From positions 6,836,971-6,900,970 of the forward strand of contig OZ038402.1 of the NCBI GenBank assembly GCA_964036045.1: a stretch of DNA of 64,000 nucleotides. Reading direction: 5' to 3'. The position numbers were made by a program, and so were the translations under genes. The stretch is from Eutreptiella sp. 'Long Island Sound 2002' (taxonomy: Eukaryota > Euglenozoa > Euglenophyceae > Eutreptiales > Eutreptiaceae). The notes below the pieces were generated by a model, which saw only the letters and a program-made list of their open reading frames with translations, was not told where the DNA came from and searched no databases. Shown here piece after piece: positions 30,543 to 40,214 of this stretch (position 1 is its first letter; the number at the start of each line of letters is the position of its first letter).

Positions 30543-31560
30543 TTCTCCCGCATCCCGGGGGGGGGGGGGTGGCATCCTAGGACCGGGCCTGCCGGGCGGT
30601 GGCGTGCAGTGCTCCGGCTTGGCACGCCGGCGTGCGTTGGTGTTTTTGTGTGTGTTTTGGGCCGGTCTGGCTTGCCGGTTGCGTGTTGTGCTGTTTGCGT
30701 CCTGTGCGTGCGTTGTCTTGTGTTGCCTCGTGTTGTCAGCGGCGTGTGTACCGTGGTCCACGCCGCTCGTCGTTTTTTTCGTCCTGCTGCTGCGCCGTAT
30801 TTTTTTTCTGGGTTTCTCTGTCTTGTGGTTTTCATGTTTCACGCCTTTTTTTTTTTTTTTTTTTCCTGTTTTCTGTTCGTTTTGTCTTGTTTTCTTTATT
30901 TTTCCTTTCAACGCATCAGCATGCGCGACATGCCGGCTGCCCCTCCGTGCGTGTGCTCGCTCGTGCCGTGCCTTGTGTGGGCGCGTCGTGTGTGGTGCGC
31001 AGCTTATGTGGCTGTCTGTGTGCCGTGCTGTAGCGGCTGGGCATGCCACGTGCTGTGCTGTGGTGGCTTGGGACGCCACGTGCTGTGCTGCAGTGGCTTG
31101 GCAGGCCACATGCTGTGCCGCCATGTGCTGTGCTATTTTGGCTAGGCACGCCACGTGCTGTGCTGCAGTGGCTTGGCACGCCACGTGCTGTGCTATTGTG
31201 GCTTGGCACGCCACGTGCTGTGCTGTAGTGGCTTGGCACGCCACGTGCTGTGCTATTGTGGCTTGGCACGCCACATGCTGTGCTGTAGTGGCTTGGCACG
31301 CCACGTGCCGTGCTATTGTGGCTTGGCACGCCACGTGCTGTGCTGTAGCGGCTTGGCACGCCACGTGCTGTGCCTCCCTGTGCTGTGCTATTTTGGCTTG
31401 GCACGCCACGTGCTGTGCTGTAGTGGCTTGGCACGCCACACGCTGTGCTGCCGCGTGCTATGCTATAGTGGCTTGGCACGCCACGTGCTGTGCTATGGTG
31501 GCTTGGCACGCCACGTGCTGTGCGCTGTGGTGGCTTGGGATGCCACATGCTGTGCCTGAA

Positions 31561-31592
31561 CCCTAACCCTAACACTAACCCTAACCCTAACC
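31561..31592 (+). repeat. Telomere-like block 2 (CCCTAA type)
   Basis: Identical arrangement to block 1, followed by a longer G run. Confidence 0.85.
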
Positions 31593-32618
31593 TTCCCCCG
31601 CATCCCGGGGAGGGGGGGGGGGGGGTGGCATCCTAGGACCGGGCCTGCCGGGCGGTGGCGTGCAGTGCTCTGGCTTGGCACGCCGGCGTGCGTTGGTGTT
31701 TTTGTGTGTGTTTTGGGCCGGTCTGGCTTGCCGGTTGCGTGTTGTGCTGTTTGCGTCCTATGCGTGCGTTGTCTTGCGTTGCCTCGTGTTGTCAGCGGCG
31801 TGTGTGCCGTGGTCCACGCCGCTCGTCGTTTTTTGGTCCTGCTGCTGCGCCGTATATTTTTTTTTCTGGGTTTCTCTGTCTTGTGGTTTTCATGTTTCAC
31901 GCCTTTTTTTTTTTTTTTTTTCCCTGTTTTCTGTTCGTTTTGTCTTGTTCTCTTTATTTTTCCTTTCAACGCATCAGCGTGCGCGACATGCCGGCTGCCC
32001 CTCCGTGCGTGTGCTCGCTCGTGCCGTGCCTTGTGTGGGCGCGTCGTGTGTGGTGCGCAGCTCATGTGGCTGTCTGTGTGCCGTGCTGTAGCGGCTGGGC
32101 ATGCCACGTGCTGTGCTGTGGTGGCTTGGGACGCCACGTGCTGTGCTGCAGTGGCTTGGCAGGCCACATGCTGTGCCGCCATGTGCTGTGCTATTTTGGC
32201 TAGGCACGCCACGTGCTGTGCCGCAGTGGCTTGGCACGCCACGTGCTGTGCTATTGTGGCTTGGCACGCCACGTGCTGTGCTGTAGTGGCTTGGCACGCC
32301 ACGTGCTGTGCTATTGTGGCTTGGCACGCCACATGCTGTGCTGTAGTGGCTTGGCACGCCACGTGCCGTGCTATTGTGGCTTGGCACGCCACGTGCTGTG
32401 CTGTAGCGGCTTGGCACGCCACGTGCTGTGCCTCCCTGCGCTGTGCTATTTTGGCTTGGCACGCCACGTGCTGTGCTGTAGTGGCTTGGCACGCCACACG
32501 CTGTGCTTTCGCGTGCTATGCTATAGTGGCTTGGCACGCCACGTGCTGTGCTGTGGTGGCTTGGCACGCCACGTGCTGTGCGCTGTGGTGGCTTGGGATG
32601 CCACATGCTGTGCCTGAA

Positions 32619-32650
32619 CCCTAACCCTAACACTAACCCTAACCCTAACC
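32619..32650 (+). repeat. Telomere-like block 3 (CCCTAA type)
   Basis: Identical arrangement to blocks 1 and 2. Confidence 0.85.
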
Positions 32651-33584
32651 TTCCCCCGCATCCCGGGGAGGGGGGGGGGGGGGGTGGCATCCTAGGACCG
32701 GGCCTGCCGGGCGGTGGCGTGCAGTGCTCTGGCTTGGCACGCCGGCGTGCGTTGGTGTTTTTGTGTGTGTTTTGGGCCGGTCTGGCTTGCCGGTTGCGTG
32801 TTGTGCTGTTTGCGTCCTGTGCGTGCGTTGTCTTGCGTTGCCTCGTGTTGTCAGCGGCGTGTGTGCCGTGGTCCACGCCGCTCGTCGTTTTTTGGTCCTG
32901 CTGCTGCGCCGTATATTTTTTTTTCTGGGTTTCTCTGTCTTGTGGTTTTCATGTTTCACGCCTTTTTTTTTTTTCCCTGTTTTCTGTTCGTTTTGTCTTG
33001 TTCTCTTTATTTTTCCTTTCAACGCATCAGCGTGCGCGACATGCCGGCTGCCCCTCCGTGCCCGTGCTCGCTCGTGCCGTGCCTTGTGTGAGCGCGTCGT
33101 GTGTGGTGCGCAGCCCATGTGGCTGTCTGTGTGCCGTGCTGTAGCGGCTGGGCATGCCACGTGCTGTGCTGTGGTGGCTTGGGACGCCACGTGCTGTGCT
33201 GCAGTGGCTTGGCACGCCACATACTGTGCCGCCATGTGCTGTGCTATTTTGGCTAGGCACGCCACGTGCTGTGCTGCAGTGGCTTGGCACGCCACGTGCC
33301 GTGCTGTAGTGGCTGGGCATGCCATGTGCTGTACTGTGGTGGCTTGGCACGCCACACGCTGTGCTGCCGTGTGCTATGCTATAGTGGCTTGGCACGCCAC
33401 GTGCTGTGCTGTAGTGGCTTGGCAGCCTCGTGCCGTGCTGTAGCGGCTGGGCATGCCACGTGCTGTGCTGTGGTGGCTTGGCACGCCACGTGCTGTGCGC
33501 TGTGGTGGCTTGGGATGCCACATGCTGTGCCGCCATGTGCTGCGCTGTATGGCTTGGCACGCCGCGTGCTGTGCTGTAGTGGCC

Positions 33585-33620
33585 TTAACCCTAACCCTAA
33601 CACTAACCCTAACCCTAACC
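33585..33620 (+). repeat. Telomere-like block 4 (CCCTAA type)
   Basis: Same order with the CACTAA variant, but preceded by GGCCTTAACC and followed by TAGGGGCACTTTCTCC, so this unit has different junctions. Confidence 0.8.
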
Positions 33621-34140
33621 TAGGGGCACTTTCTCCCGCAACCCGGGGGGGGGGGGTCGGCATCCTAGGACCGGGCTCGGCTGCCCCCCCACGTGCTGTG
33701 CTTTGGTGGCTTGGCCCGCCACGTGCTGTGCTGTAGTGGCTTGGCCCGCCACATGCTGTGCTGCCGTGTGTTGTGCTAGAGTGGCTTGGCATGCCACGTG
33801 CCGTGCTCTGGTGGCTTGGCACGCCACACGCTATGCTGCCGTGTGCTGTGCTGTGGTGGCCTGGCCCGCCACGTGCTGTGCTGTAGCGGCCTGGCGCGCC
33901 ACGCGCCGCGCCGCCATGTGCCGTGCTTTGGTGGCCTGGCGCCACGTGCTGTCTCGTGCGTCTCATGCCTTGCTGCAGTGGCCTGGCATGCTACGCGCTG
34001 TGCTGTGGTGGCCTGCTGTGCTGCCATGTGCTGTGCTACAGTGGCTTGGCACGCCACGTGCTGTGCTGCAGTGGCCTGGCATGCCACGTGCTGTGCTGTG
34101 GCGGCTTGGCACGCCGCGTGTTGTGTAGCCTGGCACGCTG

Positions 34141-34748
34141 ACCCGGTGCCCCCCGTGTTGTGCTGCTCCGGCCGGGGTGGTCACTTGTCGTGCGGTGTGA
34201 TCCCTTGTGCGCGGCGTGGCTGTCCCGTGCCCCACGCCCGTGCTCCACGCTGCGCCCTATGTCTGTGTCCCCCTCCGGTGCGTCTCGACTCCCCTCTTGT
34301 CCCCTGAGTGCTGGTGTGTGCTTCGTGTCCCCTGCCCATCCCTTCGTGTTCCCGTGTGCTCGGTGTGGTCAGTGCGGTAGCGGAGGTGGTGTCGCTGGTG
34401 GCGTGCCGGTGGCAGCAATGTGCGGGGGCGGTGCCGGCGGTGGTCTTGGTGGGGGGACGGTGGGGGGGGGCTTGGCGCCGCTGGGGGCTGGTTCGGAAGG
34501 CGGTGGGGATGGTGATCGGGGGTGTGTATAATGTAGCAGAACGGCGGATACCCGGGGGGGCGTGCGTCATGAGAGGGGCACGGTGATGGAGCCGGTGACC
34601 ATGGTGGTGATGGGGTGTCTCTGGCTATGGGGGCCCCTACGGGGGTATCGACCGGGATGGTGTGGCTGAGGCTGACGGGGAAGATGACGGCGACCTGGGG
34701 GTGATGGTGGCGGGCAAGGCGTCGACAGTGACGGGGACCCCGACGGTG
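34141..34748. other. G/T-rich low-complexity stretch
   Basis: Plus strand is rich in GGTG, GGGG and TGTG words, notably 34,380-34,560. No gene is supported. It may be degenerate satellite. Confidence 0.4.
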
Positions 34749-35329
34749 TTATTGGCCCTGATGCCCTGATGTACTGATGATGGTTGCTGAAGGGGAGACA
34801 GTGTTGTCGGGTCCGCTCTGGTGGGGGTGGTGATGGTGATGGTGTTGGAAAGGAGGATCGGCGTCGTGTTGGCTGTTGTCGATGGCAGCGGCGCGGTTTA
34901 CATGTGTTCTCCACCTGGTCGCCGTGGGGGCGGTGTCGCCGGTCGTGTTGGTGGGTGGCATCGTCCTTGGGGTCGCTGGGGATGCTGGGGGAGGGTGGCG
35001 GGGGTGGTGCGGGTGCTGGGGATGGCCTTTGGCCCGGTGAGCTTCTAAGTGAATCGGTGGTTTCATTGTTGTTTCTCAGTGTTTGAACCAGCACTTCTCC
35101 CCGTAACGACAACTGTCCTGGTATGAACATAACGTGTCGCTGGCGATCAGACGAGTTACGACTTTTATCAGATGCAACAGAATGGGTAATTGCGATTTCG
35201 TTGGGGGTACTTGTAGATTGGTGGAAATTGCGGTTTTAGTAGAGAGTTGATCATCAGAAATCATAATGAAGGCAAACGAAACGGCTACGGATGTTTTATT
35301 AGTGGTTTTTGCCACTGCCGACGCCGACC
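34749..35329 (-). pseudogene. CCCH zinc-finger protein remnant with one TGA
   Basis: The frame opens after a splice-acceptor-like site (CCCTTTTTTCGCAG, ending at 35,330) and reads AKTTNKTSVAVSFAFIMISD, a hydrophobic helical middle, then CSYQDSCRYGEKCWFKH, a good C-x5-C-x5-C-x3-H finger. A TGA at 35,076-35,078 follows directly. The same frame then stays open to 34,749 with a Pro/His-rich sequence (HHPRHPPPASPATPRT, later HHHHHHPH). CCCH fingers bind RNA in host proteins and also occur in some retroelement proteins; which applies cannot be decided. The His-rich part lies over low-complexity DNA and may be fortuitous. Confidence 0.45.
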
Positions 35330-35904
35330 GCTGCGAAAAAAGGGAGAAAAGATAGCAAAATTAATTAGCTTCAGTAGACAGAGTCTTCTGTTGCCGAAAT
35401 CTTGCGGTTCCTTATTTTTTTGCAGCCACATTGTAGTGGTTTTTGATCATTGTCGTGATCGCGCGTGACCCACACTTTGTGATCCCGAGAGGCTTGCGGT
35501 CCGGCTGCGGAATGACTGCCCCTCGCAGTAGCGCAGGGCTGCACTTGTTATTTGTGGGACACGGAGTGAGTCTGCTTCAAGGGTGGGGGAGTCCCTTTGG
35601 GCGCCGGCAAGGTTGTAGCGGGCTAGCTGGGGGTCGTGGAGTAGGTGGTGGGTCCACGCCAGCGGAGGTATCCACCGGTGCTACCTGTCCGGGAGTGGCT
35701 TGCAGCGATTGTACTGCCAGATCCACGTGTCGAATATCAGGGCGTGCACCTGCAACCCTGGGGTAGCTAGGTCCGTGAGATGCCGGGCCCTGATTGGATA
35801 CATGTCCCGCTTCGGGGGCGCGTGCACCATGACCTGCCTTCGGTCCAGAGTCGCCGCAAGCTGCCCGACCTCGTCGGGTAGGCTGCTCTCAGCTGCCGTG
35901 TAGA
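35330..35904. other. Stretch without supported gene
   Basis: Left part is AT-rich, right part GC-rich. A T run at 35,414-35,421 followed by GCAG could be a splice acceptor on the plus strand, but no exon is recognised. No match to other parts of the window was seen. Confidence 0.3.
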
Positions 35905-36165
35905 CTGACCCAAGGTGCCTGAGGCACAGCAGGTGCCCCCATATATGCTGCTATGTTGCCATTTGTTCACCCAACCCCCCTTTTGTGCGGTCAGGCCGTT
36001 GTCGATTGCGATGAAGCCATTGTCGATCGCTGGCCGTAATTACGGCATCAGGAGATCGGGAATTAACACAATTTCTCCCTCCTGATGCATTCAGGAATTT
36101 ACAGCCTTTGTTACTGTCGGCCATATTTTTAAGCCCGCCAGTTGACACCTGAATCGCCACAGACG
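35905..36165 (-). repeat. Dispersed repeat R2, copy 2 (inverted)
   Basis: Reverse complement matches 27,360-27,618. It carries the counterpart frame (KNMADSNKGCKFLNASGGRN). It directly adjoins R1 copy 2, so R1 and R2 may be two ends of one larger repeat unit. Confidence 0.65.
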
Positions 36166-37125
36166 ATCTCTGTCAACTGATGATTAACTGCCGTCAGTCT
36201 CCCCGGCGGCAGATAAATTAGATTGCCATATGGAGAAGTATTGTCACTAAAGGCTTCACTGGATCTGCAATCTTCATATTTTTGTTTTAGGATTATATTC
36301 CGATTTCTTTCAATGATAGGAATCGGCGAAGAGCTTCGAACATCACGCCTGGAGAGAGGCTTGATTAAGATCAATCTCCCCCCGCACCCTATGCATGAGA
36401 CAAGGCGTATTTCCCAATCCCCTCCATATAATTTAGCGGCAGAAGCCTTGACTTTACGCATCCTGAGGTCATTCGGGGAAGTCATATCTCGGAGTCTAGG
36501 TACACAACCTGTCAATCGAGATATGCGTCAGAACTACAATGATCCCAACAGCATTTTAGCGAGCTCATATGTTGAGCGGCTGAGGGAGTGCACCTTGTGT
36601 CATTGGAGCCTCGTATCATGGTCACAAAACACGATACGGAGCGAAGACCATGATACAATGAATGAAACAGGGCGTACGATCGTGACCGCATTCATGGTGG
36701 CTTTCTTTAGGAACTTTTTCTAGGTCCATTGCTCATATTGTCAATTAGTTTTGCCTTTGGAGGTTCATACGAGTCGTTGGTGGGAGAGCACTTGTAGTTC
36801 CAAGGATATTCTCATGAAAATATCCTCAATTTTGGGCCAAACCTGCCGGCCCAAATGTTTTGGTTCTCTGAGCCTACGGGGAGTTAGGACACAATCCAAG
36901 TATGTACATAATGTAAGGACCGTCTACCCTGTTGAACACCCCTTGAGCAAGTGTTACAACTGCTTTTCATCTTTATATAGCTTCGCCAAGTGAGTACACC
37001 TAGCATATTGCACCTTTCGTCACGAGTGCATAGGCGATAATTCTTGAGTTGGGTATTCGTCTGCTGCCTAACCCAAACCAAGTACATTTGCAAGGCTCAA
37101 AGTAGGTGTCTTCAATTGAGCCATA
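36145..37125 (-). repeat. Dispersed repeat R1, copy 2 (inverted)
   Basis: Reverse complement matches 20,160-21,123. A plus-strand frame of 166 codons (36,223-36,723; MPYGEVLSLKASLDLQSSYF onward) has a counterpart of equal length in copy 1, roughly half identical at protein level. The repeat continues up to the very end of the E 3' LTR, so copy E probably inserted into R1. Confidence 0.65.
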
Positions 37126-37646
37126 TCTAAGCGCTGCCCTGGGGTGGATGTGTAGCCGCAGGCTCAGGGCCGGCTGTCCCTAGGTGCAGGGCGTGCGAGG
37201 ACTCGATCTTGGGGTCTACGAGGAGTGGGGACTGAGCGAGCATGGCGGCAAGGGCACTGGCAAGACTCAAAGACATGGGCATTTTAGAAGTGCGGTTTGG
37301 TCCGGCAAAAAGCCCAGTCTACAAAAAAGACAATGCGGTACCTATGAGACATGTCTGAGTGTCTGAAATATTGTAAAAAGCTTTAGGAAAATTCGATTGG
37401 GAAATGAAAGCTGGCCGATTCGGGCTGCGCACACGCTTTACCGAATAACGGAAAATGAACGGAACCGCGGCGAAATAAGGGAAATGAATGGGAACAATGA
37501 ATCGGGGCTGTCTCAAATATATTCGTCAGTAACTCAGAAAAATATGGGGTTCCACAAATACATGTAGGGCTGAAAATCTGACGATCTGATTGAAATGAGA
37601 CCGACTTGGGCGAAGTCTGGGCTTATCTAAGTTAGCCACGCTTACA
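37126..37646 (-). repeat. 3' LTR of copy E
   Basis: On the minus strand it starts TGTAAGC and ends GCTTAGA; 521 bp, aligned with the other three LTRs. The base immediately beyond its end belongs to repeat R1. Confidence 0.9.
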
Positions 37647-37656
37647 CTCCCCCTCC
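37647..37656 (-). other. Polypurine tract of copy E
   Basis: GGAGGGGGAG on the minus strand, directly before the LTR start, identical to that of copy B. It primes plus-strand DNA synthesis in LTR elements. Confidence 0.85.
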
Positions 37657-39631
37657 AAAAACACACTGCGGGTGTGCTTGCAGTCAACAAAGGCTTAGCG
37701 CGGGTAACTGGTCGAAGAAGAGCGAAGATCTGCGCTGATTCTGCTGAACTCTGTCCACAATGCAACAAACTCTGAAGGATTGGGACCAAATTGGGAAGGA
37801 TCGAGCAGAGGTGAAGGGAGCAGAACAAGAGGGAGTATGTGAAACAGTGGTAAAACAGGCTATGGGACATGTAAACGTTCTGAAAAACGCAACCAAACCA
37901 TCTCCTGTGTCAGCATTAGGACTCTGATCTTCAGATCGTATGAAAATCAGCAAGAGCAGAGAGAGAGAAGGCAAGGTGTTTAACCACAAATTTAAACGAA
38001 CAGTCTTTCCCGGTGCGGGCACGTTCAATATGTCCGTGTGTATGCAAACCGGGTTTCGCCCGCTTTTCATGGGTTGGAAATGCTCAGCATGACATCCCTT
38101 CCCTCACCATTGTGGACGTTGAGCAGGATTGTGGTGAAATTGAACTGAGATTCACCTAAATGAAGGGGCATACAAGTGGGGGGAAGGAAGGAAACACAGC
38201 AATCTGGGTTAAACAAGTGTCAATGACAGGTGTTTGGGAACAGAAAGGCGAAAAACGATGGAAGGAATCGGGAATGTGGCAGAATGAGAGTAGAAGGCAC
38301 TAAAATCAGCTACATCCAGCAAATCAGGCTTGAATCGAGCTTCATCCGGCTCAGTCCACAGCTGAAACGTTATACGTTGATTCCACGGGTGTCAAAAACA
38401 AGTAAGATGAACTGTAGTTGGCTCAGTTCGACTCTAGAAACTAGTGCGGTCGAAGCATCTAACAGATGATTGGCACATTCTGGCCATGATGCATCATTCA
38501 TCATGATGGACATGCTGACCGTTAATCCTGCCAACACTACCGTAGCAGTGCACCAAAGGCGTGCTGTAGGCGCAGCCTAGAGTATATATGCACCTAAAAG
38601 GGGGCGCCGAGCAAACGGAGACTAAGGTCAGACTTTGCACTGGAGTCAACCTTGCTGAAAGAGCAACAATTTGGCCTGAAAACTGTCAAAATGAGCTTTC
38701 ATCGACTTAGATTAAACACGATTGGTTACGCGTCACTGAGGCCTAGAACTCGTAAAAGCTTCGTAGAGGTCTTAGGACCCCGTATATAACAAAACACTGG
38801 ACAACTGACGTTGGGGAATGGAAAAACAGTTCAGCGAAGAGGTCAAAACCTGTCCAAAACTTTGATTTCCTAGCTGAAACAAAGCAGAAACAAGCGAGTA
38901 CTAACCCAATTTGGCAAGATGGAGGTACGAAGTGTGTTTCTGGTGTCAACGAAGGAACACCAGTGCTACAGGTGGTTCCTGTAGTGGGTGAGTAACCAGG
39001 CCTGGTTTCTACGTTATTTACAATGCTTTCATCTGCACAGCCGGATAGAAAATCCAGGGTTCCCAGACTAAAAAAGACGGGATTACCCCTGATGTGCCTG
39101 AGTCAGACCTGGTTTTGATTTTTCCTCTGACCTAGACACATTTCGACAATAGTCTAAAGCGTTGCCACGCTTAACTCGCCCAGTACAGGCGAAAGAAAAA
39201 TACAATTGACGTCAATGATCGGTGAACATTGAGCAAACTTCCAAAAATCAACACAAGAGTGACTGACACAAAGAGCTTCGTTCTCAATCTCTAGACCCAC
39301 CTGCCCTAAGAAAAACGTATACGGGCAGCCTATTCGTCCCACCCAACCTTCCTGCAAGGTGCGGCGGACCACAGCGACGGTGGCCAGCTTCGAAGCCTCT
39401 CTCATTCGGGGTCTGCTTCTGAAATGACTCAAAAATCCAACTGAATTCGCTGATCACAAGACCTGAATAAACCTAGTCATCTTTCCGAAGCTTCACAACA
39501 CCAGTTGCGTTCGTTCAGTTAGACTTAGGAGGAGGCAGGAGGGAGTACTCGCAAACCAACGACGGCCGTAGCGCCTTAGGACGAGAGCTGGGGGGGGCGG
39601 AGTGGCACCATCGCCGGATGTTGATGATTGG
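37657..39631 (-). other. 3' internal region of copy E, no confident gene
   Basis: Aligns with 17,880-19,853 of copy A and 60,400-62,413 of copy B. The short frame kept in all three copies appears here at 39,154-39,432 (SKLATVAVVRRTLQEGWVGR). The stretch also holds the GATGA/CATCATG palindromic words. Confidence 0.65.
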
Positions 39632-39636
39632 CAGTG
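39632..39636. other. Left 5-bp target duplication of copy B
   Basis: CAGTG, repeated at 62,943-62,947. Five bases is usual for Ty3/gypsy elements. Confidence 0.88.
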
Positions 39637-40159
39637 TGTAAGCGCGGCTAACTCAGACTAGCCGAGAATTCCCCGAATTGGTCTCATTTCAATCAGATCG
39701 TCAGATTCTCATATCTACATGTAATCGCAGAACCCCGTATTTTTCTGCGATACTGATTTATATATTTCAGACAGCCGGGATTCATTTTTCTTATTTACTT
39801 CCTTTTTTTTGCCGCGTTTTCATTTTTTTCGGTAATTTGCCGGAGCGCGTGCGCAGCTTGAATCGGTCTGCTTTGATTTTCTAATCGGATATTTATAAAT
39901 CTCTTTTTACAGAGTTTCAGACACTCAGACGCCATTCATATTAACCGCATTGTCTCACTTGTAGACTGGGATTTTTTCCGGATCAAGCCGCACTTATAAA
40001 ATGTCTATGCCTTCGAGACTTGCCAGTGCCCTAGCCGCCCTGCTCGCTGAGGCCCAACACCCCGTAGGCCCCAGGATCGAAACCTCGCACGCCCTGCCCA
40101 TGGGGACAGCCGACCCTGAGCCCTCCGGCTCCAATATCCGTCCCCCGACAGTGCTTAGA
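39637..40159 (+). repeat. 5' LTR of copy B
   Basis: TGTAAGC ... GCTTAGA, 523 bp. Contains TATA-like ATTTATAAAT at 39,891-39,900 and an ATG frame at 40,001 (MSMPSRLASALAALLAEAQ). Confidence 0.92.
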
Positions 40160-40171
40160 TGGTAGCAGAGG
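40160..40171 (+). other. Primer-binding site of copy B (initiator-Met tRNA)
   Basis: TGGTAGCAGAGG begins at the base after the LTR and is complementary to an initiator-Met tRNA 3' end of the CCTCTGCTACCA type. This is the intact form of the family primer site. Confidence 0.85.
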
Positions 40172-40214
40172 CAGCCTAGGAAGCTACCCCCACCCATTCC
40201 CACCAACCCTGGGT

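Larger units (their letters stand above)
30208..34140 (+). repeat. Satellite with about 1.05-kb higher-order units
   Basis: The basic monomer is about 30 bp, GGCTTGGCACGCCACGTGCT plus a variable GTGCTATTGT-like part, and contains the inverted repeat GCACG-CCA-CGTGC. Runs of monomers alternate with a fixed spacer made of a telomere-like block, a G run, GGCATCCTAGGACCGGGC, and a segment with a long T run. Corresponding points recur at 30,511, 31,561, 32,619 and 33,585, giving periods of 1,050, 1,058 and 966 bp. The last unit is rearranged and decays by 34,140. All six frames are mostly open, so long open frames here are repeat artefacts. Confidence 0.9.

Noticed and set aside
30208-34140. Long open frames with ACQATTAQHV or WHATCCAVVA-like repeats over the satellite
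   Set aside because: They are frame translations of a 30-bp satellite monomer on both strands and in several frames, including spacers with homopolymer runs.
30208-34140. CRISPR-like array (regular 30-bp repeats with palindromic core)
   Set aside because: There are no unique spacers, the units are head-to-tail, and the context is eukaryotic.
34160-35050. Gly/Val-rich or Pro/His-rich proteins from the GT-rich stretch
   Set aside because: Low-complexity DNA gives open frames on both strands; only the part joined to the CCCH finger is kept, with low weight.
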